From: Alloscardovia macacae
GTDB lineage: Bacteria; Actinomycetota; Actinomycetes; Actinomycetales; Bifidobacteriaceae
Length of the DNA: 64,000 nt
Assembly (NCBI RefSeq): GCF_002259705.1
Contig: NZ_MWWT01000005.1
Coordinates: 1 to 64,000 of the forward strand
Direction of reading: 5' to 3'
Made by a program: the position numbers and the translations under genes. The notes below the pieces were generated by a model, which saw only the letters and a program-made list of their open reading frames with translations, was not told the DNA's origin and made no database searches. Positions 28,941-38,222 of this stretch are shown in pieces (position 1 is the first letter of the stretch; every line of letters begins with the position of its first letter).

Positions 28941-30230
28941 CTACGAGATCCCGAACTTCACAGAGTCTTTTCCGAAGCGCTGGCGTATGACGTCCAGCGC
29001 TTTTTCTGTACTCTGCGTCTTCTTACTCTTCTCATGTATGCTGCTCTGAGCTGCGGGTGAGCTCTCCATGTCTGCAGGTGCGTCAAAGTCGAGGTCGAAA
29101 GTCTCCTGGATGCTCGTGGTCTGCGCATCGCTGAGATTCGATGTAGTGATACCTGCTAAGCGAATGAACTGTCCTAGCGGCTCATCCTCAGACGCGCGAG
29201 GAAGAAGAGCGCAGAGCAGTCTCTTCACTTCGCTAAACAGTACGGCAGCAGACTGTGTGGGCACACTCATGGTATACGAGCGACTCACGTGAGCGAGATT
29301 CGCGTAACGGAGCTTCAGTGTGACAGTGCGTGCGAGAAGATGGCGCGCACGCAGAGTGGATGCTGTCTCGTCACAGCATACGCGTAGCAGATCCAGAACA
29401 GCCCGAGCACTGCGGGTATCTTCCGAAAATGTCCGCTCGAAGCCTATGGACTTTTCTGGAGCGTGGACGACGACGGGCCGCTCGTCGAGACCATGAGAGG
29501 CGAGAAACAGTGTGTGTCCGGATATAGAGGATCCTACAGCCCGTATCACGGCAGCCTCATCCAGCTCAGCCAGCTGGGAGACGTACGAGATCCCATATGA
29601 ATCCAGAGCGCGCTGAGTAGCCGGACCTACGCCCGGGATGGCACGCACGGGCATCATATGGACGAACTCTTCATGCCGCGCTGCAGGAATGAGGAGCATA
29701 CCGTCCGGCTTAGCGTTCGTCGATGCGAGCTTCGCTACGAGTTTATTCGCTGCGATGCCCACAGAGCATGTCAGCCCGAGACGCTCGTACACAGTGTGGC
29801 GTATCCAGTGTGCTATGGCCACGGGAGACTTCCATAAGTGCAGAGCAGCACGTACATCCATGTAGCATTCGTCCACGCTCACGTGTTCTATCTGGTCTGT
29901 CACTTCTTCAAAGATGGCGAAGACGCGCGCAGAGATGGCATGGTAGTACTCCATGTCCACCGGCAGAAACACGCCCTGGGGGCACAGGCGCCGCGCTCTC
30001 GACACAGGCATGGCAGAGTTCACGCCATACGTGCGTGCTTCATAGTTCGCCGCAGAGACGACAGAGCGCGTGCCTGTGCCGATGATGACGGGCAGTCCAG
30101 CCAGCTCGGGGCGTCGCTGAACCTCACAGGACGCGTAAAACGCATCCATGTCTATATGCAGTATGGTGCACCCGGAGACGTCATGTCCCCAGTCCTTCTT
30201 TACTGCAGCATTTCTCGGTCCAGTACTCAT
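28941..30230 (-). CDS. dinB: DNA polymerase IV (Y-family)
   Basis: About 429 residues. Catalytic carboxylates are present in HIDMDAFYASCE and HVSVDECYMDV, the helix-hairpin-helix AIPGVGPATQRALDSYGI follows, and the little-finger domain contains SIGFERTFSEDT. It carries out error-prone translesion synthesis. ATG 30230 is chosen because TATACT (minus strand, 30237-30242) ends 6 nt upstream, making a leaderless start. An upstream in-frame ATG at 30260 would place the start inside the SOS box. It is expected to be LexA-regulated. Confidence 0.94.
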   Translation of the reverse strand: MSTGPRNAAVKKDWGHDVSGCTILHIDMDAFYASCEVQRRPELAGLPVIIGTGTRSVVSAANYEARTYGVNSAMPVSRARRLCPQGVFLPVDMEYYHAISARVFAIFEEVTDQIEHVSVDECYMDVRAALHLWKSPVAIAHWIRHTVYERLGLTCSVGIAANKLVAKLASTNAKPDGMLLIPAARHEEFVHMMPVRAIPGVGPATQRALDSYGISYVSQLAELDEAAVIRAVGSSISGHTLFLASHGLDERPVVVHAPEKSIGFERTFSEDTRSARAVLDLLRVCCDETASTLRARHLLARTVTLKLRYANLAHVSRSYTMSVPTQSAAVLFSEVKRLLCALLPRASEDEPLGQFIRLAGITTSNLSDAQTTSIQETFDLDFDAPADMESSPAAQSSIHEKSKKTQSTEKALDVIRQRFGKDSVKFGIS

Positions 30231-30252
30231 GAGACTAGTATACACGACAGCC

Positions 30253-30268
30253 TCGAACAAACGTTCGA
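30253..30268. promoter_or_regulatory. LexA (SOS) box of dinB
   Basis: TCGAACAAACGTTCGA fits the Gram-positive/actinobacterial SOS consensus CGAAC-N4-GTTCG exactly. It covers the -35 position of the dinB promoter, as expected for repression. Confidence 0.85.
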
Positions 30269-30344
30269 ATAGGGCCAGTCTGAAACTAAGGAAAAATTGA
30301 CCTAGAACAACACGCCTGTACGCCGGAAGAAGTAGGGTAGAAAC

Positions 30345-31355
30345 GTGAAAAAGTGGATAAGTAAAGCGTTATATACATCGCCAGTGCTGGCGGTGGCGGC
30401 AGTGCAGATGCTGTCCATCTCGTTCGCGAATGAACTGAGTAAGATAGCGTTCACGCAGATAGAGCCGCTGTATGTGTCGTGGTGGCGCGTGGCGCTGACC
30501 GCGGTTATCATGATGTCGTGGCGCAGGCCGCTGTCTGCGAAGAAGCGTGCGAACCTGCCGAAAGATGCGAAAACGTGGATCATTCTGGCGGCGCTCGGTG
30601 TGGCAGTCGCGGGCATGAACGGCGTGTTCTACATAGCCATCCAGACGCTGAATTCCGGCGTGGCTATGGCTATGGAGTTCATCGGACCACTGGCTGTGGC
30701 AGTTTTTACGGGACATACGTGGCGTGAGTACATGGGCGCCGCGCTCGCGTTCCTCGGCGTGTTCGTTCTGGGCGGCGCAGCGCTGTTCTCCATAGGGCCG
30801 TCGTCCGTTCCAGGCATCATCGCGATTCTGTGTAGCGGCGTGCTGTGGGCCATCTACATCGTCCTCGGTCGCATGGTGGCGCACGGCAGTTCTGGCCTGG
30901 ATAATCTGACCATTTCGCTCACCCTCGGCTGGGTGTTCCAGAGTATCTTCCTGGCTGTTCCGGCTGTGCGCGGCGTGGTGCAGCCGGCCGCGTATGCCAC
31001 GTGGGCGCGCGGCGAGTTCGGCTGGGTGAAGCTCGTGGGGCTTCTGCTCGTGGTGACGTTCGGCGCGTCCATCGTCTCGTATTTGCTCGATCAGGTGCTC
31101 ATGCGGCGCGTGACAGCGACCCGCTTTTCCGTCATGCAGGCTATCCTTCCTGCTGTCAATCTTCTCGTCAGCGTCCTGTTCGGTTCGCGTCCTACCTGGC
31201 TCGACTTCGTGGGAGTGGGCGTCATAGTCTTCGCGGTGATCATCAGCTTTACGAGCGATGAGGATCCGCTACCATCGCACGACCTGACATCGCGACACCA
31301 CACGCGCGTCAAGGATAGCGAGGGTCGAGTGGAAGAGATAGATATAGCGGACTAG
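30345..31355 (+). CDS. DMT-superfamily (EamA/RhtA-type) transporter
   Basis: A 336-residue membrane protein with about ten hydrophobic helices in two EamA repeats and a cytoplasmic C-terminus ending in charged residues. It is most like RhtA-type amino-acid or homoserine exporters; the substrate is not determinable. The start is GTG 30345: TAGGGT (30333-30338) ends 6 nt before it and no ribosome-binding site is seen, so it is probably leaderless. It is divergent from dinB. Confidence 0.87.
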   Translation: MKKWISKALYTSPVLAVAAVQMLSISFANELSKIAFTQIEPLYVSWWRVALTAVIMMSWRRPLSAKKRANLPKDAKTWIILAALGVAVAGMNGVFYIAIQTLNSGVAMAMEFIGPLAVAVFTGHTWREYMGAALAFLGVFVLGGAALFSIGPSSVPGIIAILCSGVLWAIYIVLGRMVAHGSSGLDNLTISLTLGWVFQSIFLAVPAVRGVVQPAAYATWARGEFGWVKLVGLLLVVTFGASIVSYLLDQVLMRRVTATRFSVMQAILPAVNLLVSVLFGSRPTWLDFVGVGVIVFAVIISFTSDEDPLPSHDLTSRHHTRVKDSEGRVEEIDIAD

Positions 31356-31366
31356 GTAGAGAGGTG

Positions 31367-31418
31367 TGCCGGTGTGCGGGGTATGCACACACCGGGATAC
31401 ACACCGGAGCACACACCG
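31367..31418 (+). terminator. Imperfect GC-rich hairpin after the DMT transporter
   Basis: GGTGTG-CCGGTGTG can pair with CACACCGG-AGCACACACC with a bulge. No strong T-run follows. Confidence 0.45.
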
Positions 31419-31420
31419 AC

Positions 31421-31449
31421 TTGCCGAATTCTGAAGATGTGATAGACTA
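31421..31449 (+). promoter_or_regulatory. Promoter of tRNA-Ser
   Basis: TTGCCG, about 16 nt, then TAGACT. It lies about 31 nt before the tRNA. Confidence 0.5.
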
Positions 31450-31479
31450 GCACAGTTGCTACTTTTACAGTAGGAACAC

Positions 31480-31566
31480 GGAGACGTGCCTGAGTGGCCG
31501 AAAGGGGCACCCTGCTAAGGTGTTAACTGCGTAAGCGGTTCAGGAGTTCGAATCTCCTCGTCTCCG
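31480..31566 (+). tRNA. tRNA-Ser (GCU), prophage attachment target
   Basis: An 87-nt class II tRNA with acceptor GGAGACG/CGTCTCC, discriminator G, anticodon loop CTGCTAA (GCT) and a long variable arm. The 3' end from 31553 is duplicated at the far end of the prophage, which marks the integration site. The gene remains intact. Confidence 0.96.
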
Positions 31567-31637
31567 CACATACCCTTCTGAGTTTCATCTCAGAAGGGTT
31601 TTTTCATGCCGAAAAGCCCTGCAAATACTAGGGTTTC
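31553..31637. other. attL, left end of prophage
   Basis: An 85-bp direct repeat of 53348-53432 with 81 identical positions. It includes the last 14 nt of tRNA-Ser (TCTCCTCGTCTCCG) and the terminator behind it. The TCTCCTCGTCTCCGC block, identical in both, is the likely crossover core. Confidence 0.9.
31572..31604 (+). terminator. Terminator after tRNA-Ser
   Basis: ACCCTTCTGAG-TTTCAT-CTCAGAAGGGT followed by T5. The same terminator is duplicated at attR (53367-53399). Confidence 0.95.
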
Positions 31638-31702
31638 GCCCAGTCCCCTTAAAATCGTGTAGAATGCAAATAGGTGCAAAAAAATACATCTAAATACAGG
31701 CT

Positions 31703-33100
31703 TATAGGACATTTTGTGTGTATTTGGGGTGGTTAAAAGGGGCTTTCGTGTTTGTGGTGAAAGCCCCCCTTTTTTTAGAGGTTTCTGCTAAACGTGGTGG
31801 TGTTTAGGAGAGCGTGTTGCCTGTGTGGAATTCTTCCCATACGGGTTGGTCTCCCCATAAACGCATGTCTTTATCGTCTTCGTACTTCTCGTGGGCTTGC
31901 GCGTAGAAACCAGTGATTGTTTCGTCTGTGGGAAGTGTGTCTAACTGCTCGTAGAGGTCTATGTTTTTACTAGAATGCAGGGTACACCACCAGAAAATAG
32001 CTTTTGCTTGTTTACTCAGGGGAAGGCCTCGATGCCATCGAATCATATCCCGAAGTTGAGAGTTCACTCCTCCTTCAATCATGTTATTCGTGTGTGGATA
32101 AAGACCCTGATTATCCGGATCGAGCTCGATATACGTAAACAACGTTCCTTCACGAATAAGCTGGTTAATCGCGCGGCGTGCTTTACGCAACCGTTTATGT
32201 GTATACTCGCTTTTCTTATTAATGATTGTTTTTTGTTTCAGGAACTCATCCCAGGTTTGACACCACTGGTTATAGTCTTTCACCCATTGCTGGGCTTGAC
32301 TGGCGGTCATACGACGCGCGATTCGCTCGGCCAGAGCATAGAGTTCTTGGCCTGCTTGGAGTTGAGGCTTCCTGGTTGTACACCGTATAATCTGGTTATG
32401 CACGTGGAATAAGCACCGTTGAATACGCGTAGATGGCCACACTGTGTTGACAGCGCTGGCAAACCCGTTACTGCCGTCACTGACCACCATAATTGGGGGA
32501 GGAATGCGTTGGAGAAGACTTTCCCACGCATACGTGTTTTCACTACGCGCTAGATACCAGCCTGATACATACTCTCGTCCACGAGCAATAAGAACAACCA
32601 GACGTCGTTTTAGATAAATACCATCGCAAAATACCACATCACTAGGTGAAGCAGCCTGTCGGGGGATCGGCCAATACTGCCAGAACTGGCTGGTATGCCG
32701 GCGAAATGTACGGCCTTTACCCTTCATGGATGCTTGCTCTGTTTTACTCGTTAACCAGTCAATAAACTGGGTGAAATACGCTCGTCGAGTCTGGTAGATT
32801 ACAGTACGCGAGACTCGACAGGTAAAACACCTCCAGCGTTGCTTACCACTACTGGTATACCCGTTCTTTTTCATTGCTTGGCCACACGAGCCACACTTTA
32901 GGTTTTTCATACAAACGAGCATAACCACACCACACGCAAGAATTTAAACCAGTCCTCACGCCAGTAAACACAATGCCTCACACGGCGTTATATACACACA
33001 TAGTGTCCAAAGTTTAAAAACCCATCACCGATTTAAAAACCCGACACGCCTCGAAAATACACGCCAAAACAAGAAAACCATACACACAATCTGTCCTATA
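31703..33100. mobile_element. IS1249-like insertion sequence (IS256 group)
   Basis: A 1.4-kb element with imperfect 20-bp terminal inverted repeats (31703-31722 and 33081-33100, 18 of 20 matching; both outer ends read TATAGGACA). It encodes one transposase. No 8-bp target duplication is visible at either possible boundary, so one flank was probably deleted after insertion. Confidence 0.8.
31804..32928 (-). CDS. IS1249-family transposase
   Basis: A 374-residue transposase with an N-terminal zinc ribbon (CGSCGQAMKKNG...WRCFTCRVSRT), then a MULE/IS256-type DDE domain: catalytic Asp areas FCDGIYLKRR and VVSDGSNGFASAV, the QRCLFHVHNQI block, and TNNMIEGGVNSQLRDMIRWHRGL near the end. Full length, so the element may still be active. 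Confidence 0.9.
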   Translation of the reverse strand: MVMLVCMKNLKCGSCGQAMKKNGYTSSGKQRWRCFTCRVSRTVIYQTRRAYFTQFIDWLTSKTEQASMKGKGRTFRRHTSQFWQYWPIPRQAASPSDVVFCDGIYLKRRLVVLIARGREYVSGWYLARSENTYAWESLLQRIPPPIMVVSDGSNGFASAVNTVWPSTRIQRCLFHVHNQIIRCTTRKPQLQAGQELYALAERIARRMTASQAQQWVKDYNQWCQTWDEFLKQKTIINKKSEYTHKRLRKARRAINQLIREGTLFTYIELDPDNQGLYPHTNNMIEGGVNSQLRDMIRWHRGLPLSKQAKAIFWWCTLHSSKNIDLYEQLDTLPTDETITGFYAQAHEKYEDDKDMRLWGDQPVWEEFHTGNTLS

Positions 33101-33101
33101 G

Positions 33102-33425
33102 GTCAACAATCCACGTCGCCTCAACAGTGCTCGCAGGAACAAACTCCGCGCACGCGTCCTCTCCACCTACACCCACTGCCACCTATGCGGCAAACCCGTC
33201 GACAAGAGCCTCGCTGGTACTATCCTGCCGGGCGCGCCAGAAGTCGACGAGATTATTCCAGTCTCACGAGGTGGCAACCCCTACAGTTTTGAGAACTGTC
33301 AGCTCGCACACCGCGCCTGCAACCGGCTTAAAAGCAACCATACGACCGCGTGGGCGCGAGCGCGACTCACACAGCAACCAACAGACCTTGGGGCTGTGAG
33401 AGTGAACGAAACAAGCACATGGTAA
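33102..33425 (+). pseudogene. Phage HNH endonuclease, 5' end removed at the IS boundary
   Basis: The frame opens exactly at the IS end (a stop lies at 33099-33101) with no ATG, GTG or TTG before the domain. The remaining 107 codons encode a phage HNH nuclease: CHLCGKPV, EVDEIIPVSRGGNPYSFENC and HRACNRLKSN, so the zinc knuckle and HNH core remain. In many siphoviruses this gene stands just before the terminase and aids packaging. It is probably untranslated here. Confidence 0.8.
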
Positions 33426-33594
33426 CGCAGACGAGGACCGTGTGCTAAGCTAAGGGTAGGGGCTATATCCCCTCTCTTTATTGGCCTGCCACCTCGGACC
33501 GAGGGCTAAAATCTCCCCATAAGCGCCAAGGAGCGTAACCGTGGGATTATAACGATGTTCTTTCACGTAACAATAAAAGATTGGAGGTCCTAGA

Positions 33595-34056
33595 GTGAAG
33601 TGTAAAAACTGTGGGAAAGACCTCCCTCGAAGTAAATACAGCTATAGGCGTCAGTACTGTTCGGATAAGTGTCGCGTGTACGCGAACCGGAAGAAGAAAA
33701 AGGATCCTGAAGCGTTCGCGAAACAGGAGAAGGAAGACGTGAGACAGCCTGTCGTTATCGAGACGAGTAAGGGGCGAGTGCGCACGAACGTATTCCCGGG
33801 AGAACTTACGCGCCAGTCGTTTGATCGTATGTATGATGCGAGTTTGGAAGAGGAGCTTCGTTTTACTCGCGATATTTTGCATAGGGCGATGGAGTCGCCA
33901 GACACGAGCCCATCCGCGCTCGCCGCGTTGAGTCGCGAGCTGGTCGCGGTCACGGAGCGACTCGAGTCCGTGGTCGCTGGCGATGACCCGTTCACTAAGC
34001 TTGATGGATTGGAGGTTGAGGATGAATCCACAGCCTTCGACGCCTCGTCTATCTGA
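33595..34056 (+). CDS. Putative terminase small subunit with N-terminal zinc finger
   Basis: 153 residues. The N-terminus CKNCGKDLPRSKYSYRRQYCSDKC is a zinc finger, followed by a basic stretch (NRKKKKD) and a helical C-terminal region. It is assigned as TerS from its position directly before, and 35-nt overlap with, the large subunit; sequence alone is not decisive. GGAGG lies about 7 nt before GTG 33595. Confidence 0.65.
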   Translation: MKCKNCGKDLPRSKYSYRRQYCSDKCRVYANRKKKKDPEAFAKQEKEDVRQPVVIETSKGRVRTNVFPGELTRQSFDRMYDASLEEELRFTRDILHRAMESPDTSPSALAALSRELVAVTERLESVVAGDDPFTKLDGLEVEDESTAFDASSI

Positions 34057-35467
34057 CCTCGCCCGCCACTGCATCCTGCCGGAAGGCATCGTCTCGACCG
34101 ATTTTCCGCGCTACGAGAAAGCACTGAACGCGTTGGGTGTGACGTATGATGCGTGGCAGCACGGCCTGCTCATGGCCTTGTTTGGTAAGCGTAAGGATGG
34201 CAAGTATGCGTGTGGCGTGGGTGGCGCTGTCTTGTCTATCCCTCGCCAGGTGGGTAAGACTTTTATGATTGGCACGGCGCTTATTATGCATTGCGCGCTC
34301 ACGCCGGGTCTGACGGTTTTGTGGACGGCGCACCATACACGTACGTCGGGTGAGACGTTCCGTAATTTGAGTGATCTTGTGCAGCGTAAAGTTTTTCAGC
34401 GTTTCCTCGATAAGGTGCGCCGCGCGAATGGCCAGCAGGAGATTAGTTTTACGAATGGGTCGCGTATTCTGTTTGGCGCTCGCGAGCAGGGCTTCGGTCG
34501 TGGTTTCGATGCGGTTGATGTTATCGCATTCGACGAGTGCCAGATACTTTCTCAGGCGGCGATGGAGGATATGGTGCCGACGACGAACGCGTCGCCGAAC
34601 CCACTGATTCTTTATATGGGTACGCCTCCTCGTCCGAAGGATGATGGGGAAGCGTTCTCGGTGAAGCGTTTGAACGCGATTAAAGGCTTAGATAAGGATA
34701 CGCTCTACGTCGAGTTTAGCGCTGACCGGACATGCGACTTGGACGATCGCGAGCAGTGGCGTAAAGCGAATCCGAGTTACCCGCAGCGTACGTCGGAGAG
34801 CAGTATTCTTCGTATGCGCCGCCAGTTTTCAGATGATTCGTTCCGCCGCGAAGCGCTCGGAATCTGGGATGAGACCGTCTCGCATAGTGTGATTGACCTC
34901 CGCCAGTGGGAGTCTGCTACAGTCCCGCAGCGGCGCGATGGTGGTTTTAAGTCGTACGCATTGGATATGACTCCTGACCGTAGCACGCTGACTATTGGCG
35001 CGTGCATGAAGTACGAGGATGGATCCTGCCACATCGAGATGGTCGCACAGAAAAACGTAGCCGAAGACGGGTTACAGTGGGCTATCGATTGGCTCGCCGA
35101 ACGCTGGGATGACACGGCGAGCGTAGTCATCGACTCGCAGGGGCCAGCTATGACTCTCGTGGATGACCTAGTGTCTGCTGGCGTAATGGTCACGGTTCTT
35201 CAGACGAAAGATGTCGGCCAGGCTACAGGGCGTTTTCTCGACTTGCTGGCTACTGGCCAGCTTTCGCATTTACCGGACACGCTCCAGCAGTCACTGGCCG
35301 TGGCCGTGCATAATGTGACCACGCGCCCACTCGGCCGCAGTGGCTTGTTCGGGTGGAATAAGACGGGTAGTGACGTGGATATTAGCCCTCTTGTCGCGTG
35401 CTCGTTTGCTATTCAAGGCGCGTATACGACGCTGCGCCGTCCAGGCGTGCACGAATACATTTGGTAA
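34022..35467 (+). CDS. terL: Phage terminase large subunit
   Basis: A 481-residue packaging motor. ATPase: Walker A SIPRQVGKT, Walker B DVIAFDECQ, and a coupling motif near LILYMGTPP. Nuclease domain: Asp in YALDMTPDRS and VVIDSQGPA. GGAGGTTGAGG precedes ATG 34022. It packages DNA into the procapsid through the portal. Confidence 0.93.
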   Translation: MNPQPSTPRLSDLARHCILPEGIVSTDFPRYEKALNALGVTYDAWQHGLLMALFGKRKDGKYACGVGGAVLSIPRQVGKTFMIGTALIMHCALTPGLTVLWTAHHTRTSGETFRNLSDLVQRKVFQRFLDKVRRANGQQEISFTNGSRILFGAREQGFGRGFDAVDVIAFDECQILSQAAMEDMVPTTNASPNPLILYMGTPPRPKDDGEAFSVKRLNAIKGLDKDTLYVEFSADRTCDLDDREQWRKANPSYPQRTSESSILRMRRQFSDDSFRREALGIWDETVSHSVIDLRQWESATVPQRRDGGFKSYALDMTPDRSTLTIGACMKYEDGSCHIEMVAQKNVAEDGLQWAIDWLAERWDDTASVVIDSQGPAMTLVDDLVSAGVMVTVLQTKDVGQATGRFLDLLATGQLSHLPDTLQQSLAVAVHNVTTRPLGRSGLFGWNKTGSDVDISPLVACSFAIQGAYTTLRRPGVHEYIW

Positions 35468-35501
35468 CTTTTGGCTTTCTCACAAGGAGAAGGAGGCTGG
35501 G

Positions 35502-36944
35502 ATGAGTTTCTCTCTTCCGGAAAATATTAAAGGCTTAGACGGTGATGATAAGCTCACATACCGTCAGCTCAAAGCCCGTTTGATGAAGAAGCGGACGCGT
35601 AATAAAGAGCGCAACGCGTACTATGACGGGAAGAATGAGCTTCACGATATCGGCTATAGTCTTCCTCCTGTCGCGACGGATATTAGCGTGGTTGTTGGCT
35701 GGCCAGAGAAGGCAGTGGAAGTCCTCGCGAACCGTATCGTAGTCGACGGGCTGCGCACGACGGACGGGTTGAAGCTCCCTGACGCGGTGGAGAAACTGAT
35801 AGCAGATAACGCACTGTTTGAGTCGATGAGTCAGGCACATAAGTCTGCTCTCGTCAACTCGTGCGCATTCGTAGCCTGCCTGCAGGGCGATACTGCTGAT
35901 GGTGAGCCGGGGAAGATTATCGAAGTCTTCACTGCCGACCATGCGTCAGGAATCTGGGATGCGCGCCGCCACGGGCTCGAGGCAGCACTCCTCGTCGAGG
36001 TTGCGGACGACGACCAGGAAACACCACAGGTCATCTATCTCATGACATACGAGCATACGGTGGTTATTACGAGAAGTGGGCGTAGTTGGACTATTTCGTC
36101 TGAGAAGGCGAATACGGGTCGTATTCCGTGTGAGCTTCTCGCGTACCGTCCGGACGATAAGCGCCCGTTCGGCCGCAGTCGCATCTCGCGTGCGGTCATG
36201 AGCTACACGGATAGTGCGGTACGCACGTTCCTGCGCTCTGAGCTTCAGGCTGACCTCTATTCGGTCGGTTCTCGCTATCTGCTTGGCGCGTCGAAGAGCA
36301 TGTTTGAAGCGCCCGGCGGTCAGGTCATGCCGAAGTGGAAACTTCTCTTGGATTCGGTTCTGGTTATTCCTGATAATCCGCAGACGGGTAAGCGTGTGGA
36401 TGTGGGCCAGTTCCAGCAGGCGAGCTTCCAGCCACACATCGACCAGCTACGCAACACAGCGAGCCTTTTCGCTGCAGCGACGAGCATGCCACCCGACGAG
36501 ATGGGCGTTCTGACGGATAATCCATCTTCTGCGGAGGCTATCGATAAAGCGCAGAAAGAACTCTGCCTTTTGGCTGAGTCGTGCCAGTCATCATTCTCTC
36601 TCGCCTGGCTAAACATTATTCGTAAGGCTCTCGAGAAGGATGCGGTGGAACTGGTGCTCCAGTGGAGGAATCCTGCGACACCGTCGCGTGCTGCGTCAGC
36701 TGATGCTGCAGTCAAGCTCGTATCTGCTGGAGTGCTTCCGGCGGATAGTGAAGTCGTGTATGACATGCTGGACTTGAATGATGACCAGCGTCGCTCGCTC
36801 CGCGTGTATCAGCAGAAGAAACAGGCTCAGGAAGCTGTCGCTCAGCTACGTGCAGCTCTCTCTCAGACGACAGGAGGCGTGAATAATGGCATTGTCCAGC
36901 GAAATACAAGCGCTTCTGAACCTCGCGTACAAGAAGCATCGTAA
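35502..36944 (+). CDS. Phage portal protein (SPP1 Gp6-like)
   Basis: A 480-residue protein (LKARLMKKRTRNKERNAYYDGKNEL start; VGWPEKAVEVLANRIVVDGL; MPPDEMGVLTDNPSSAEAI), typical of the SPP1/HK97 portal superfamily. It forms the dodecameric DNA channel and packaging docking site. AAGGAGGCTGGG precedes ATG 35502. The stop lies inside the next gene (59-nt overlap). Confidence 0.9.
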   Translation: MSFSLPENIKGLDGDDKLTYRQLKARLMKKRTRNKERNAYYDGKNELHDIGYSLPPVATDISVVVGWPEKAVEVLANRIVVDGLRTTDGLKLPDAVEKLIADNALFESMSQAHKSALVNSCAFVACLQGDTADGEPGKIIEVFTADHASGIWDARRHGLEAALLVEVADDDQETPQVIYLMTYEHTVVITRSGRSWTISSEKANTGRIPCELLAYRPDDKRPFGRSRISRAVMSYTDSAVRTFLRSELQADLYSVGSRYLLGASKSMFEAPGGQVMPKWKLLLDSVLVIPDNPQTGKRVDVGQFQQASFQPHIDQLRNTASLFAAATSMPPDEMGVLTDNPSSAEAIDKAQKELCLLAESCQSSFSLAWLNIIRKALEKDAVELVLQWRNPATPSRAASADAAVKLVSAGVLPADSEVVYDMLDLNDDQRRSLRVYQQKKQAQEAVAQLRAALSQTTGGVNNGIVQRNTSASEPRVQEAS

Positions 36945-38220
36945 CCTCCTCGACAGTATTATCGAGGAAGCAACGAGTAATCTCGAATACTTCTACGATA
37001 CGGGAGCGTCTATCGATGATATCCGCTTCGTGATGGAGGATTACGCGCGTCAAGCCAGCCAGGAAGCAAACGCATACTACACGTCTCTTCGCGAAATCTG
37101 GAGTCAGGCCGGCTACGATTTAGGCGAACTCCCAAACCTCGAGGCCCTCGACCCGGATAGGGCACTCTGGCAGATCATGGGCGGTTTCAACGACTCTGAT
37201 TTCGCTGGCGTAACCTACAAGCAGGTGAAAGAGGGGCGTACGCGTTCTGGACGGTCTATGGAGGAACTCTGGGCGAAAGTCCCGTGGGATAGCCTAGAGG
37301 ATGCACAGCAGATTCTCGCTGACCTGATGCACGCCTCCTACCATCAGACTGGATTGCGGAATATTCGTCTCGACCCGAATCATCCCCGTTGGGCACGAGT
37401 CCCAAGTGGTGCTGTCACGTGTGCATTCTGCCTGATGCTCGCGTCGCGTGGTTTCTACTATCATACTCAGGAGAGTGCGGGCGGTCTCGATAACGTGTTT
37501 CATCAGCATTGCGACTGTGCTATCGTCCCCGAATGGGGTAAGGGCACAGTCCTGGACGGGTATGAGCCGGAAAAGTATCGTCAGATGTGGGATGAAGCGA
37601 AGAAGGCGACCACGTCCACGAATTATCGTGAGGTACTGAAAACTCTTCGCAGTTCGTATCCAGGAAGTGTTAGTGATGCATATTTTAATCGTGACATTCC
37701 TTTTCAGAAGAGACTTGATAACAGTGATATAGAAAAGGCTCTCAGTGGAACTAACCCTAAATATGGGTCTGGTGACTTGGGGTATACATATAACTGTACT
37801 CGTTGTGTTGTGGCATATGAAATGAGAAGAAGAGGTTTTTCAGTTACTGCCGGGAAGCGTCCTATGCGGAAGAATAGAACTCCTCGTGATGATTACGATA
37901 GTATTTATTGGCCTAGAGTTTTTCGTAGCACGTTGTATAAATGCAAGGGGGACGGACTCGAGGACACTCTTGCACTTATGAATAAGTGGGGCGAAGGAAG
38001 TAGGGCTATCGTCTATGTTTCATGGAAGGATAACGACCTCGCTCACGTTTTCATTGCAGAGAATGACAATGGGGTAGTGAGGTTTATTGATCCTCAGACA
38101 GGAAAAACTGATGTAAAAAAGTTTTTTGAGCTTGTTGAGGAGGATAAAACTCGTATAATGAGAGTAGATAACGCAAAGGTGACTCATTACGTGAAGAAAT
38201 ATTGCGAAGAGGAGGAATAA
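36886..38220 (+). CDS. MuF-type minor head protein fused to a papain-fold (glutamine-deamidase-like) toxin
   Basis: 444 residues. The N-terminal part (to about 250) is a phage head-morphogenesis domain with a CAFC...HCDC metal-type motif. The last about 180 residues match the papain-fold toxin 1 pattern: Cys304 in YNCTRCVVAYEMRRRGF, His387 in LAHVFIAE, Asp402 in FIDPQTG, a Cys-His-Asp triad. This layout is that of MuF-fused polymorphic toxins, delivered with the virion or acting in competition. The toxin-coding DNA (from about 37650) is visibly more AT-rich than the head part, which suggests a swapped-in cassette. An immunity gene follows after 2 nt. Confidence 0.82.
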   Translation: MALSSEIQALLNLAYKKHRNLLDSIIEEATSNLEYFYDTGASIDDIRFVMEDYARQASQEANAYYTSLREIWSQAGYDLGELPNLEALDPDRALWQIMGGFNDSDFAGVTYKQVKEGRTRSGRSMEELWAKVPWDSLEDAQQILADLMHASYHQTGLRNIRLDPNHPRWARVPSGAVTCAFCLMLASRGFYYHTQESAGGLDNVFHQHCDCAIVPEWGKGTVLDGYEPEKYRQMWDEAKKATTSTNYREVLKTLRSSYPGSVSDAYFNRDIPFQKRLDNSDIEKALSGTNPKYGSGDLGYTYNCTRCVVAYEMRRRGFSVTAGKRPMRKNRTPRDDYDSIYWPRVFRSTLYKCKGDGLEDTLALMNKWGEGSRAIVYVSWKDNDLAHVFIAENDNGVVRFIDPQTGKTDVKKFFELVEEDKTRIMRVDNAKVTHYVKKYCEEEE

Positions 38221-38222
38221 GA

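Noticed and set aside
33127..33399. 90-codon plus frame with an ATG-like start over the HNH region
   Set aside because: The neighbouring frame encodes the full HNH motif; this one has only Ser/Thr/Arg-rich sequence.
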